A stretch of DNA of 64,000 nucleotides from Candidatus Cloacimonadota bacterium. Lineage in GTDB: Bacteria > Muiribacteriota > UBA6191. Below, in pieces: positions 1-9,079 of the stretch (positions are counted from its first letter, which is position 1; each line of letters starts with the position of its first letter). The position numbers and the translations under genes were made by a program. The notes beneath the pieces are model-generated. The model was not told the origin of the DNA, made no database searches, and saw nothing but the letters and a program-made list of their open reading frames with translations. The stretch is from contig JAGSHD010000012.1 of the NCBI GenBank assembly GCA_023954715.1, positions 105,903 to 169,902 on the forward strand, given 5' to 3'.

Positions 1-2307
1 ATGATTGTTGCTGAAAAAGACTTTAAAGCCAGTTTTGAAGCCTTCTATGGTGAGGCTGCTCAAGCCGGTAACTTGATTGAAATGATTGATGGTGAAGACG
101 ATCAATCCATGGAAGCACTTGCTGAAGCAGACTTTGATGAAGATTCTGCTCCTATTAAAAATCTAATGAACAAAGTAGTGACCAATGCTGTAAAGATTGG
201 TGCATCCGATATACATATTGAGCCATTTGAACATGACATTGTAATGAGATTTCGTGTGGATGGTATGATGAGACCCGGTCCTGGGCCCTTTCCTGTTAAA
301 GTGGCAGCTCCGATTTCTTCTCGTATAAAAGTGATGTCTGGTTTAGATATTTCTGAAACAAGGCAGCCTCAAGATGGTAAGTTTCGAATGTCTCTTAAGG
401 GTAAAGTAGTTGATGTTCGTGTATCTACTTGTCCAACAAGCTGGGGTGAAAAGATTGTAATGCGTATTTTGGATCAATCGGGTAGTCGCTTGAGATTAGC
501 AGACTTAGGGATCGATCCAGAAAACATGGAGAGCTTAACAAATGGTTTAGAGGCTCCCAATGGTATTATTTTAGTTACAGGTCCTACTGGTTCTGGTAAA
601 ACAACCACTTTGTACTCTTCACTAGTTAGTTTAAATAAACCATCCGTAAATATTCAGACAGCAGAAGATCCTGTAGAATATGATTTACCAGGGATTGCAC
701 AATGCCAATGTACTCCTGAGATAGGCATGACCTTTGCAAAAGTGCTAAAAGCATTTTTACGACAAGATCCAGATATTATTTTGATTGGTGAGATTAGAGA
801 TCAAGAAACAGCAGAGACAGCTCTAAAAGCAGCTCTAACAGGTCACTTGGTTTTATCTACATTGCATACAAACTCTTCGGTTGAGTCCATTGGTAGATTA
901 TCCAATATGGGTATTGATCGATTTTTAATCACTTCGGCTGTTCGTTGTATTTTGGCTCAACGATTAATGCGTAGGATATGTCCTGAGTGTAAAGAGACCC
1001 TTAGGATCTCAAAAAAGAACATTCTATCTACGGGGATCAACGATCGATTAATGCAGTTTGAAGCCATGAAAAACTATAATATTTCTAAACTTGGTTTTTA
1101 TAAAGCTGTTGGATGTAAAACTTGTAACAATATTGGATACAAAGGGCGAATGGGTATCCATGAAGTCATGAATATGACAGAGAACATGGCAAGAGGGGTA
1201 AACCAAGAGCTATCTGTAGCAGAATTAAAAATGATCGCCAAAGAAGACGGAATGATGAACCTTAGAGATTGTGCCTTAATGCGTGCTATCGAAGGTAAAT
1301 CAACGATTGAAGAAGTAGATCGTTTAACTATTAATGAAGACAAAATGGGCGCATCTGATATGGATACCGGTCTTGTAGATGAGATCATGATTCGATCAGG
1401 CTCATGGAAGCTAAGTAGCAAAGAACTCCTTCAAAGAAAAAAGAAAAGCCTATTCGTGCCTGGAGACACAGGAACACTAGATCCATTTTTTATTGATAGT
1501 GACTTACTAGCCGTTGAAGCAGAACTCAGAAAACTAGAAGAGTCTGATGACGGTGAAGCAGAAACTACTTCTAGCGGCGGCGGTGGAGTAGTAAATCCAG
1601 CAGTATTTGAAGATATTTTAAGTGAAATCCGTAGTTTTGGAAAGTCCTCTTCTAGTGGTGTGGATACAAAAGCAGTTCTACAAAGTACTAAGCGTTCTTT
1701 AAAAGGCTTACAAGGAGCATCTCCTGATAAAATTCAGTCGTTAGCATCTAGGCTATTTGTAAAACTCGACTCACATTTAGAGCTAATAAAATACCATCAA
1801 GATGAGTTGCAACTAGTCAAGAAAAAGGTACCTTTAAATCAAGCTATTTCTAAAGATATCTATGGCCGAATCCCAAAAATTGCAGCTAAGCTTTCTAAAA
1901 AGCTTGGTAAAAAAGTTGATGTAAAAAAGATTAAATTCTCTAAGAGTTTAGATCAGAGTAAGTTTTTTATTCCAGCCGATTGGCCACAATTGAAACTTGC
2001 ATTTGAGTTAGTCTTAGAAAATCACCTAGAAGCTTTAATTAGTGGTGGTGGTTTAAAAGTTAAATCTAAGTTAATCAAATCAAAAACCTCCGAATCCTTA
2101 GAGGTAATTTTTCACGATAACTCTCCTCAAAATAAGACTTCTTACAAGAATGAAGTCATCTCAGCAGGCTTTACAAGTAAAAAGGGACATTTAGGTTTAG
2201 GTCTAAGTGTGGCTGAAAAATTACTAGCAGCACACAATGCAAAACTAGAAATTCAAGTACTTGCTGGAAAAGGTTGCCAAACTAAATTAATCTTTTCTAA
2301 GAAATAG
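1..2307 (+). CDS. pilB: PilB/GspE-type pilus assembly ATPase with C-terminal histidine-kinase-like ATPase domain (5' end probably outside window)
   Basis: Hexameric motor ATPase that powers type IV pilus extension or type II secretion at the inner membrane. Visible: Walker A GPTGSGKTTT near residue 195, Walker B DPDIILIGEIRD near 257-268, the SDIHIEP motif near 69, and a tetra-Cys zinc site (CPEC near 327, CKTC near 371). The usual N-terminal MshEN-type domain (about 150 residues) is mostly absent and the frame is open from base 1, so the real start probably lies upstream. After about residue 450 the protein does not stop as PilB normally does. An acidic, Gly-rich linker leads to a region with an N-box-like ENHLEAL (about 673) and a G-box-like GLGLSVAEKLL (about 731), typical of GHKL/HATPase domains. 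I see no H-box histidine domain of a standard kinase. A hairpin with stem GGGTTT/AAACCC follows at about 2342-2358 without a T-run. Confidence 0.88.
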   Translation: MIVAEKDFKASFEAFYGEAAQAGNLIEMIDGEDDQSMEALAEADFDEDSAPIKNLMNKVVTNAVKIGASDIHIEPFEHDIVMRFRVDGMMRPGPGPFPVKVAAPISSRIKVMSGLDISETRQPQDGKFRMSLKGKVVDVRVSTCPTSWGEKIVMRILDQSGSRLRLADLGIDPENMESLTNGLEAPNGIILVTGPTGSGKTTTLYSSLVSLNKPSVNIQTAEDPVEYDLPGIAQCQCTPEIGMTFAKVLKAFLRQDPDIILIGEIRDQETAETALKAALTGHLVLSTLHTNSSVESIGRLSNMGIDRFLITSAVRCILAQRLMRRICPECKETLRISKKNILSTGINDRLMQFEAMKNYNISKLGFYKAVGCKTCNNIGYKGRMGIHEVMNMTENMARGVNQELSVAELKMIAKEDGMMNLRDCALMRAIEGKSTIEEVDRLTINEDKMGASDMDTGLVDEIMIRSGSWKLSSKELLQRKKKSLFVPGDTGTLDPFFIDSDLLAVEAELRKLEESDDGEAETTSSGGGGVVNPAVFEDILSEIRSFGKSSSSGVDTKAVLQSTKRSLKGLQGASPDKIQSLASRLFVKLDSHLELIKYHQDELQLVKKKVPLNQAISKDIYGRIPKIAAKLSKKLGKKVDVKKIKFSKSLDQSKFFIPADWPQLKLAFELVLENHLEALISGGGLKVKSKLIKSKTSESLEVIFHDNSPQNKTSYKNEVISAGFTSKKGHLGLGLSVAEKLLAAHNAKLEIQVLAGKGCQTKLIFSKK

Positions 2308-2455
2308 ACGAAAAGACTTCTAAGAACAAAAAAAATGTTTGGGTTTTTAATAAACCCGTACAGAAAATGGACTTTCTGAAGCATTTTTGACGAAGAACAA
2401 ATATTCGAATTGAATCAATTTGAGTATACGCAGCACACATTCGCAGGAGCATACG

Positions 2456-3613
2456 ATGATCAAACTATCATGGACGAGTTTTTTGGCATTTTTGGTACTT
2501 TTACCAAATTCATATTCAGAAATTCATTTGTCTGGGGCATATTCCTTTTTATATAATAATGGTGACTCAGGTCGTCAAAACTATGTTACTGGTGGTCGTA
2601 ATGGCGACTCTTATAATGGCTTTCATGTAAATAAGATGGAGTTTTATGTAGAGGGCAGCCTAGATGATAATGTGACTTGGTTTTCTGAGTTTGATTGGAA
2701 TGGATCTGATAGTCCAAACTTGTCATTAGCCTATTTAAGGTTTAACAAAGCTTTTGGTAAAAATCTTGTGATTGATGCAGGTAAAATTCTAAACCCTCTG
2801 GGCTTATTTTTACAAAGAAAAAGTGCTCATCAAAACTTACTTTTTGGAGATCCATTACTTTACGATTATCACACAACTCTAAGAACAGATGGTGTAGTTG
2901 CTAATGGTGCTCAAATTGCTGGGTTAGCTGGATTGGGTGGAAGCTTTAACAATTATGCAAATGCTGTAACAAACAAACAAGGCTTAACTTTAGTTGATCG
3001 TGATTATCCAACGGGGGTTATGGCTTACTCTCGAAAAGATAATGTAGATTATTATTTAGCTTTTACTAATGGGGCTGTATCTCAAGCAGAGCCAGATGAT
3101 AGCAACTCTAGTACAAATGTTTTACTAAAAATGGCTTATGTTGGCTCAAAAAACGCAAGACTTGGATTTAATTACTCAACAGGAGCCTATTTAGATAGTA
3201 ATGTAGTTGTACCAGCTGGACGAACATCAAACGATTATCGACAGACTTTATACGGGTTTGATTTTCAATACGAAAGACAACGTTGGAATGTGATGGCAGA
3301 GTGGATGGTATCTAGTTTTGAAACTCCAAATATTGCTAGTGATTTAGACTCTTATGGCTATTATTTAGAAGGACAATACTTTTGGAATGAAAGCTTTTAT
3401 GGTGCAGTACGATTTGGTGGAATCAATTTTGAGAATATAGACACCCCACTTGGAAAAATGTCATGGGACTCCAATGTAAATAGAACAGAACTAGGTATCG
3501 GCTATTATGTAAATGAGCAAGTTTTGTCCAAGTTTTATATACAGCTTAATGAAACAGATACTACTGATCCTAAGGATAATCTACTTGGTTTTCAATTAGC
3601 AGGAACATTTTAA
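2456..3613 (+). CDS. outer-membrane beta-barrel protein (porin-like)
   Basis: Predicted outer-membrane barrel of about 385 residues. The start is set at the ATG at 2456, preceded by AGGAG seven bases upstream; a TTG 36 bases further up lacks such a site. The N-terminus is a signal peptide (Lys, then a hydrophobic stretch, cleavage near NSYS-E). The body has alternating polar/hydrophobic segments rich in Tyr, Asn and Gly. Motifs such as KMEFYVEG, FSEFDWNG and DAGKILNPLG resemble phosphate-selective (OprP/OprO-like) or other general porins, and the last residue is Phe as in BAM-inserted barrels. Its stop overlaps the dtd start by one base, suggesting translational coupling. The substrate cannot be read from sequence. 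A second protein of similar type lies at 37930. Confidence 0.75.
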   Translation: MIKLSWTSFLAFLVLLPNSYSEIHLSGAYSFLYNNGDSGRQNYVTGGRNGDSYNGFHVNKMEFYVEGSLDDNVTWFSEFDWNGSDSPNLSLAYLRFNKAFGKNLVIDAGKILNPLGLFLQRKSAHQNLLFGDPLLYDYHTTLRTDGVVANGAQIAGLAGLGGSFNNYANAVTNKQGLTLVDRDYPTGVMAYSRKDNVDYYLAFTNGAVSQAEPDDSNSSTNVLLKMAYVGSKNARLGFNYSTGAYLDSNVVVPAGRTSNDYRQTLYGFDFQYERQRWNVMAEWMVSSFETPNIASDLDSYGYYLEGQYFWNESFYGAVRFGGINFENIDTPLGKMSWDSNVNRTELGIGYYVNEQVLSKFYIQLNETDTTDPKDNLLGFQLAGTF

Positions 3614-4059
3614 TGATTGCTGTATTGCAAAGAGTTTCAAAAGCTTCTGTTACAGTGAATGAGAAAGTAGTCGGAGCCATTGAGGGTGGGTTTTTGGTTC
3701 TTTTAGGCGTAGCTCAAGAAGACAGCCAAAAAGATTTAGATTACATTGTTAAAAAAGTATCAAACATGAGAGTTTTTGAAGATGACAATGAAAAAATGAA
3801 CCTAAACCTATCTCAAGTTAATGGGAAGCTTTTATTGGTTTCTCAATTTACTCTTTTAGCCTGCACTAAAAAAGGGAATCGACCTTCATTTAATGTTGCC
3901 GCCGAACCTAAAATGGCAAATGAATATTATGAAAAGGCTATTACAGCGTTTGAAGCTCAAGGACTTGAGGTTCAAACTGGACAATTTGGTGCAAAAATGC
4001 AGATTTCATTGATCAATGAAGGACCAGTTACTATTATTTTGGACTCTAAAAAAGTTTAG
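3613..4059 (+). CDS. dtd: D-aminoacyl-tRNA deacylase
   Basis: Cytoplasmic proofreading enzyme that hydrolyses D-aminoacyl-tRNA (and Gly-tRNA-Ala), recycling tRNA. The 148-residue length is the family norm. Diagnostic motifs are present: the N-terminal MIAVLQRVSKASVTV, the active-site SQFTLLA followed by KKGNRPSF, and the C-terminal NEGPVTIILDS carrying the cross-subunit Gly-Pro motif. The ATG overlaps the stop of the barrel-protein gene by one base (TAATG), so it is probably translated from the same mRNA. Its stop lies one base from the stop of the converging calcium-loop gene, and no hairpin terminator separates them. Functional linkage to the barrel protein is unlikely; this looks like operon packing. 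Confidence 0.95.
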   Translation: MIAVLQRVSKASVTVNEKVVGAIEGGFLVLLGVAQEDSQKDLDYIVKKVSNMRVFEDDNEKMNLNLSQVNGKLLLVSQFTLLACTKKGNRPSFNVAAEPKMANEYYEKAITAFEAQGLEVQTGQFGAKMQISLINEGPVTIILDSKKV

Positions 4060-4060
4060 C

Positions 4061-5077
4061 CTAAGAGTTTCTAAAGTTAAAGTAGATATCTTTAGCCTGT
4101 CGCTTTTCTCCATTTAAAGTAAAATCTAATGCTCCAGAGTAGCGGTCTCCCATATTAGTATATCCAGTAGTATCAATTCGATTTAAGTTGATTTCACTGA
4201 TACCTGCTTGATCTAAGCTAATTGGTCCATGGGTTTTGTTAAAAAGCTTTAAATTGTTGAATTGATCATCTTTTTCATCGATAACTCCATCTAAATTAGA
4301 GTCATACTCTTTTAACTCTTCGATTCCATCTTTGTGTCCATTGGCATCACCAAAGAGCTCTTTTCCACTATCGATAATTCCGTTAGAGTTTTTATCCAAT
4401 GCTAAAACAAAGTCGTCCTTTGATACAAAGGAAGTTTGATCAAGTTTGCCATCTCCGTTGATATCAAAACCAACTCCATTTTCAATTCCGGTAGTTTCGA
4501 TACCATCGCCGTTTAGGTCAAATACTAGGGGGTCTGCCTCTCTACGGTTTCGGATAACCTTATTGCTTACTTGATCAAACTTTCCTTTAACATCAATAGA
4601 TAAATTATCATTTGTAGGGGATTCTTGTTGAGTCACAGACTCGAGTTTAAGGCTCATTTCAAACTTTAGATCGATCTTCTTTGTGGAGGTCTTTTCACCA
4701 AAGATGATTTTTTCTAAATCATTGGTTTCTTCCATTCCTTTAAGAAGTCGTCTCATTTGATCTTCGCTTGATGGGGAGATATTGCTATGTAAATACTTTA
4801 AAGAGTTTAAGGCAATAGCATCTTTACTAGCAACTTCATCAGAGTATTCACGAAGAGATTTTTGTAATAACTTTAAGTCATTTTCTTTGAAAAAGTCTTC
4901 TAGTTGTTGTTTATTTAATTTGGAGTTGTCTCTGCTAGAAAGGGTATAAGTACTCTCTTGAATAGACTTAGTTTGTTCTTGAACTATACTAGACTCAAGT
5001 TGAGATGAACTATTGAACTGACTTGATTTAATTTGTAAACTCGCAGAAAAAGACTGCATTGAGGATGTGACTTCCAT
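4061..5077 (-). CDS. calcium-binding-loop protein (stand-alone DxNxDG domain)
   Basis: A 338-residue protein. The first half is Ser/Gln-rich, helical and low-complexity with no signal peptide. The second half contains a run of calcium-loop motifs: FDLNGDGIE, FDINGDGKLD, LDKNSNGIIDSGKELFGDANG and YDSNLDGVID. This block is the one usually found near the C-terminus of very large RTX or hemolysin-type adhesins. Here it forms its own small protein. The ATG is preceded by a GGAGGGT-like site on the minus strand just upstream. The gene converges on dtd with a one-base gap. Secretion by a type I system is possible from analogy, but no transporter gene is nearby. Function unknown; calcium binding is an inference from the motifs. 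Confidence 0.7.
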   Translation of the reverse strand: MEVTSSMQSFSASLQIKSSQFNSSSQLESSIVQEQTKSIQESTYTLSSRDNSKLNKQQLEDFFKENDLKLLQKSLREYSDEVASKDAIALNSLKYLHSNISPSSEDQMRRLLKGMEETNDLEKIIFGEKTSTKKIDLKFEMSLKLESVTQQESPTNDNLSIDVKGKFDQVSNKVIRNRREADPLVFDLNGDGIETTGIENGVGFDINGDGKLDQTSFVSKDDFVLALDKNSNGIIDSGKELFGDANGHKDGIEELKEYDSNLDGVIDEKDDQFNNLKLFNKTHGPISLDQAGISEINLNRIDTTGYTNMGDRYSGALDFTLNGEKRQAKDIYFNFRNS

Positions 5078-5352
5078 GTGAACCCTCCGGCAATAAATCC
5101 ATTTATTGCTGATTTTTATAACTGACGTTTGCTCTGTTTATTATTTAGATTTGAGCATTTATTAAAATAGATATCTAATTGTCACGATAAAAAAGTGAAA
5201 ATTTAAATAGCTACCTAATTTAGATATCGGACAAGTTTAGGCTTATGCTTAGCGCTTTTTGTTTATATTTGTCTGAAGTTGTCTTTTTTTGTCAAAAAGT
5301 ATGATTTTTTTAAGCCTTTTGTATGAGTGAAGTGATTTGACGATAAAATGAG

Positions 5353-5506
5353 CTTAAATTTTAGTAATTATTCAAGTGGTCTTTTTAATAAAAGGAGAGG
5401 AATATACAAATTTTTTGCAGTTTTTACTTTATTGATGCACCTAGATGTAATAAATCTTTGTGAACAAATTGAAAAATTATAGCTAAAAAGTTACAAATTT
5501 TTTAAG
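5353..5506 (+). repeat. MITE-like element, copy A
   Basis: About 154 bp bounded by imperfect terminal inverted repeats beginning CTTAA and containing GTAATTATTC on the left and the complement of GTAACTTTTTAGC on the right. The interior shares the stretches CAGTTTTTACTTTATTGATG, CACCTAGATGTAAT and CTTTGTGAACAAATTG with copies at about 9080, 41938 and 48528. It sits in the 565-bp gene-free gap between the calcium-loop gene and the pseudokinase gene. The rest of that gap shows only AT-rich sequence, without an open frame I would call. Confidence 0.75.
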
Positions 5507-5642
5507 TTGAAATCTATGGCTTTTGCCATGTGACCAACTATGATGTACAATTCTGATGCTATATGGAGAGTGTAGATTTAAATACTTATTCAAATCACTT
5601 TGTTTCATGTAAGCATGTTGTGTTTCTTGTCGATTGAATAGT

Positions 5643-7442
5643 ATGTCTGAAAAATTATTACATCCAAATATTGAGCCTCATGTAACTATCATTGGGGATA
5701 AATACCTAGTCGTAGATCAATTACGCTCTGTAGCGAACGGAGCTGTATATACAGCAGAGCCTATAAATGGTGGAAAATCAGTTGTATTAAAGATTTTGTT
5801 TAATTACCCCATACAAGATGAAGCTCATTTTGCTAGCATGGAGGATCAGTTTTTTCAGTACGTAGAAATTGATAACCCTTATCTACCAAAGGCAATTGAA
5901 TTGATTCGATCAGACATAGCAGGTATATCAGGGGTGTACCCAATTTTAGTGTTTAAAAAACGAGCATTTACTTCGTCTCGTAAAGCATTACAAAAAGAAG
6001 AGCATTATCAATTTGAGCCCAATCGAGCTATGGATATTATACGTTGTGTATGTTCTGCTTTGCAGGCATTACATGAAAAAGGTATTTTTCATGGCAACCT
6101 TTCTTCAAGTTGTATCTCCGTAAATAAAAAATATGAAGTAATCGTTTGGGACTTTTTTTTATTTGGCAATTCAGAGAGAGTTACTGTAGATAAAATGGAC
6201 CCAGATAAATTGAAATATACAGCTCCTGATTTGTTTAATGATGCAGAAATATCTATGGCAACTGATATTTACGCAGTTGGTTGTTTATTACATGAGTATT
6301 TAGAGGGTGAGACGCCTTTTGTAACAGGAGATCAAAAAGAGCAACACTTAGCACAGCCCTGTTTAGGGTTAAATGTTATCAGCTCTAAGCTAAATAAATT
6401 TCTTTTAAAGGCTATCGCTAAACAAACAAGCAAAAGGCATAAATCTTATCAAGTTATGCTAAAAGCATTAAATAAAATGATAAAGGTGAAGGCACTTGGA
6501 GGAGGAGTTTCTAAATCCTCTGGTGGAAAAGTGGTACCAATATTAATTATTATATTTATCATATTGGCTTTAGCTGGGGGAGGATATTTTTATCTAACTT
6601 CTATGGTAGGCCCATCTAAAAAGAAAAGCGTAATGCGTAAACTTTCTAAAAAGAAAAAGCCAAGACGAAAAAAGCGATCAAAAAACACATCTAAAGGTAA
6701 AAGTGTGGAAAAAGTTACAGAAAAAAAGGTACTTGAAGAAATAGCTGGTATGATTGCTTTCAATAATCCAAAGTTCTCTATGGGCTCTGACTATGGTGAA
6801 GATGATTCTCAACCAGCACATGATGTAGAACTGAGCTCATTTTATATAGATCAGTTTGAGGTCTCAAACGATGACTTTAAAAAATATGTGGTAGCTAACA
6901 AAGCAGAGCCACCGGTTAATCCAAAAAAGAGATTTAATTTGTGGAATGGAGATACTTATAGTAAAAAGATTGGCTCACAGCCGGTAATTAATATTAAATG
7001 GCAACAGGCCGTAGATTATTGTGAGTTTGTTGGTAAGAGATTACCTACAGAAGCCGAATGGGAGTTTGCTGCAAGAGGTGCGAATGGGCGACAATATCCT
7101 TGGGGGGCAATGGACCCCGATCCAGGGATTGCACAATTTGATGGAGAATGGGGTAAAAACAGTACTCTATATGAAGTGGACTTTTTTGAAGAGGGAAAAA
7201 CACCTGAAGGCGTATATAATATGCTTGGTGGTGTGCGAGAATGGGTTTCTGATTGGTATGCTGATGATTATTATGAAAATTCAGAAAGAAAAGACCCTAA
7301 AGGACCATCTGAGGGGACTAAAAAAGTTTTAAGAGGAGGCTCTTGGGAAGATACACCAGAGCTTTCAATTTTCAGAGACACATCAAGTCCTGACTCAGCC
7401 CAAGAAGGTACTGGCTTTCGATGTGCAAAAAATGGTAAATAA
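5643..7442 (+). CDS. pseudokinase - transmembrane - SUMF1/FGE-like domain protein
   Basis: Three-part membrane protein of about 600 residues. Residues 15-280 follow the Ser/Thr protein kinase fold: VVLKIL with the ATP-anchoring Lys near 48, an APE-like TAPDLF, and DIYAVGCLLHEYLEG. The catalytic HRD is replaced by HGN (about 149) and DFG by DFF (about 168), so phosphotransfer looks lost. One transmembrane helix lies near 297-320, followed by a strongly basic linker. Residues about 365-598 form a formylglycine-generating-enzyme/SUMF1-like domain (MGSDYGEDD, EVSNDDFKKY, RLPTEAEWEFAARG, NMLGGVREWVSDWY, RGGSW, GFRCA). The two catalytic Cys of true FGE that follow GGS are missing, so a binding role is likelier than sulfatase maturation. 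The start could be TTG 5634 or ATG 5643; neither has a clear RBS. Ends in a strong shared terminator. Confidence 0.82.
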   Translation: MSEKLLHPNIEPHVTIIGDKYLVVDQLRSVANGAVYTAEPINGGKSVVLKILFNYPIQDEAHFASMEDQFFQYVEIDNPYLPKAIELIRSDIAGISGVYPILVFKKRAFTSSRKALQKEEHYQFEPNRAMDIIRCVCSALQALHEKGIFHGNLSSSCISVNKKYEVIVWDFFLFGNSERVTVDKMDPDKLKYTAPDLFNDAEISMATDIYAVGCLLHEYLEGETPFVTGDQKEQHLAQPCLGLNVISSKLNKFLLKAIAKQTSKRHKSYQVMLKALNKMIKVKALGGGVSKSSGGKVVPILIIIFIILALAGGGYFYLTSMVGPSKKKSVMRKLSKKKKPRRKKRSKNTSKGKSVEKVTEKKVLEEIAGMIAFNNPKFSMGSDYGEDDSQPAHDVELSSFYIDQFEVSNDDFKKYVVANKAEPPVNPKKRFNLWNGDTYSKKIGSQPVINIKWQQAVDYCEFVGKRLPTEAEWEFAARGANGRQYPWGAMDPDPGIAQFDGEWGKNSTLYEVDFFEEGKTPEGVYNMLGGVREWVSDWYADDYYENSERKDPKGPSEGTKKVLRGGSWEDTPELSIFRDTSSPDSAQEGTGFRCAKNGK

Positions 7443-7460
7443 ATCGATTTAGCAGTAAAT

Positions 7461-7500
7461 AAAAAAAAGACCTACTCATTTAGAGTAGGTCTTTTTTTTA
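7461..7500. terminator. bidirectional intrinsic terminator
   Basis: A perfect 10-bp stem (AGACCTACTC / GAGTAGGTCT) with a 4-base loop is flanked by an A-run on the left and a T-run on the right. It can therefore stop transcription from both the pseudokinase-SUMF1 gene (+) and the converging pilT gene (-), whose stops lie 18 and 2 bases away. Confidence 0.92.
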
Positions 7501-7501
7501 T

Positions 7502-8974
7502 TTACTGCTTTAAGGCTGCTTTTTGTTCATCCGTATATGCAAAATCTACTTTATTTAAAGCGTAGCGATAAGCATTTAGGGGCGTAATAGAACCTTCGTC
7601 TAGCATAAGCTTAATGGTATCATCCATTGTTTGCATGCCGATTCTGGAGCCTTGTCTAATGTACTCATTAATTTGGAAGGTCTTCTTTTCACGAATGAGC
7701 GCTGAAATAGCAAGGCTTTTGAGCATAATTTCTTGGGGAGCGACTCGGCCACCACCAACTTTTTTGATTAACTGCTGTGCTATGATTCCCTTTAGGTTTT
7801 CAGCAAGAGCAGTACGAACCTTTTCTTGATCTTCTGATGGAAACATATTAATAATACGATCAATTGTTTTGGCAGCAGAGTTGGTGTGTAATGTACCAAA
7901 GACTAAGTGACCCGTTTCTGCTGCTTCTAGTGCTAGCTCTGTTGTTTCTAAATCTCTTAACTCTCCTACGAGCATAATATCAGGATCCTGACGTAAGGCT
8001 GACTTTAGAGCGTTTCCAAAACATAGAGTATTGGTACGTAATTCACGTTGCATAATTTTGGACTGTTTAGGTTGGTGAACAAATTCCACTGGATCTTCAA
8101 TAGTAATAATATGTTCTTGTCGATGCGTATTAATATAATCAATCATAGCAGCAAGTGTTGTAGACTTACCAGAACCTGTTGGGCCAGTTACTAATATGAG
8201 TCCGTTTACTTCTTGACAAAGTTTAACAAAAACTTCTTTGTTTCTGAATTTGAGATCTTCCATGGATAAAATTTCAGAGGGTAAAATACGAGCAACGACC
8301 ATTACCCCTCGTCTTTCTTCTGCTACATTTAATCGGAGGCGACAAATACCTTGTATGTCAAAAGCTTGATCTACTTCTTTGTTTACTTCAAAGATTCGTT
8401 TAGAGTCATCGCTTAAGGTTTGATATGCCAAAGATAAACAGTCTGTATCTGTTAATATGGGCATTTCCTTCATGTGAGTCATGGTACCAGAAATACGAAA
8501 AATTGGATGAAAGCCAACAGCAAGGTGAATATCGGATGTACCTAACTTATGGGCTTTTTTATATAGTTCATGTGCAGTGATAGGGTAGGTATTTTCAATA
8601 ATACGAACTTTTTCAACTTTGACAAACTCAGCACAATGAAAACACTTTAGGGCTGTATAGGGAATCGTCTGTAAACAAAATCTGCACTCCTTATTTTCTG
8701 GAAGGTCTTCGGCTGGCTTTACTAAATCTTCGATTTCTTTCTTTCGCTTTGCTTGGAGATCCGCCTTTAGGTTAGGAAACTTTTTATCAGCAAATCCAAT
8801 ACACTTTTGTCCAAAGCCTTTGAGTGCTTTACCAAAATCTCCGTCAACTGTACGTTGCAATAATCTGTAGTCATCCAAAGACTCTTTAGTTAGGGTACTT
8901 AGAATTTTTTGGATGATTGCTGACTTTTCTTTTGGCGTACCAGCTGCATCAATCTGTGCTTCAAAATTGCTCAT
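7502..8974 (-). CDS. pilT: PilT-family twitching motility ATPase with N-terminal zinc ribbon
   Basis: Retraction ATPase of type IV pili, acting at the cytoplasmic base of the pilus. At 490 residues it is about 130 longer than classic PilT. The extra N-terminus is helical (1-90) and followed by a CxFC...CFHC zinc-ribbon pattern near 97-115. The PilT core follows: SDIHLAVG, Walker A GPTGSGKSTT near 265, the Asp box ITIEDPVEF, Walker B DPDIMLVGELRD near 330, the His box TLHTNSAAKTIDRI, and a SALIREKKTFQI segment matching the AIRNLIRE motif needed for retraction. With the PilB-like ATPase at the window start it implies retractile pili. Pilin, PilC and secretin genes are not in this window. The two motors are separated by five genes, so they are not co-transcribed. 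Confidence 0.92.
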   Translation of the reverse strand: MSNFEAQIDAAGTPKEKSAIIQKILSTLTKESLDDYRLLQRTVDGDFGKALKGFGQKCIGFADKKFPNLKADLQAKRKKEIEDLVKPAEDLPENKECRFCLQTIPYTALKCFHCAEFVKVEKVRIIENTYPITAHELYKKAHKLGTSDIHLAVGFHPIFRISGTMTHMKEMPILTDTDCLSLAYQTLSDDSKRIFEVNKEVDQAFDIQGICRLRLNVAEERRGVMVVARILPSEILSMEDLKFRNKEVFVKLCQEVNGLILVTGPTGSGKSTTLAAMIDYINTHRQEHIITIEDPVEFVHQPKQSKIMQRELRTNTLCFGNALKSALRQDPDIMLVGELRDLETTELALEAAETGHLVFGTLHTNSAAKTIDRIINMFPSEDQEKVRTALAENLKGIIAQQLIKKVGGGRVAPQEIMLKSLAISALIREKKTFQINEYIRQGSRIGMQTMDDTIKLMLDEGSITPLNAYRYALNKVDFAYTDEQKAALKQ

Positions 8975-9079
8975 TTTTGCCTCTCACATATAAGATATTC
9001 AAACTAGTTTTATAGTTTGTAATAGATTATTAACCTCTTTTAAAGAGTCTATAACTTTCTATCGGTGAGCAGGATTATA

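Noticed and set aside
1098..1421. Minus-strand open frame inside the PilB-like gene
   Set aside because: Antisense shadow of a clearly coding region with conserved motifs.
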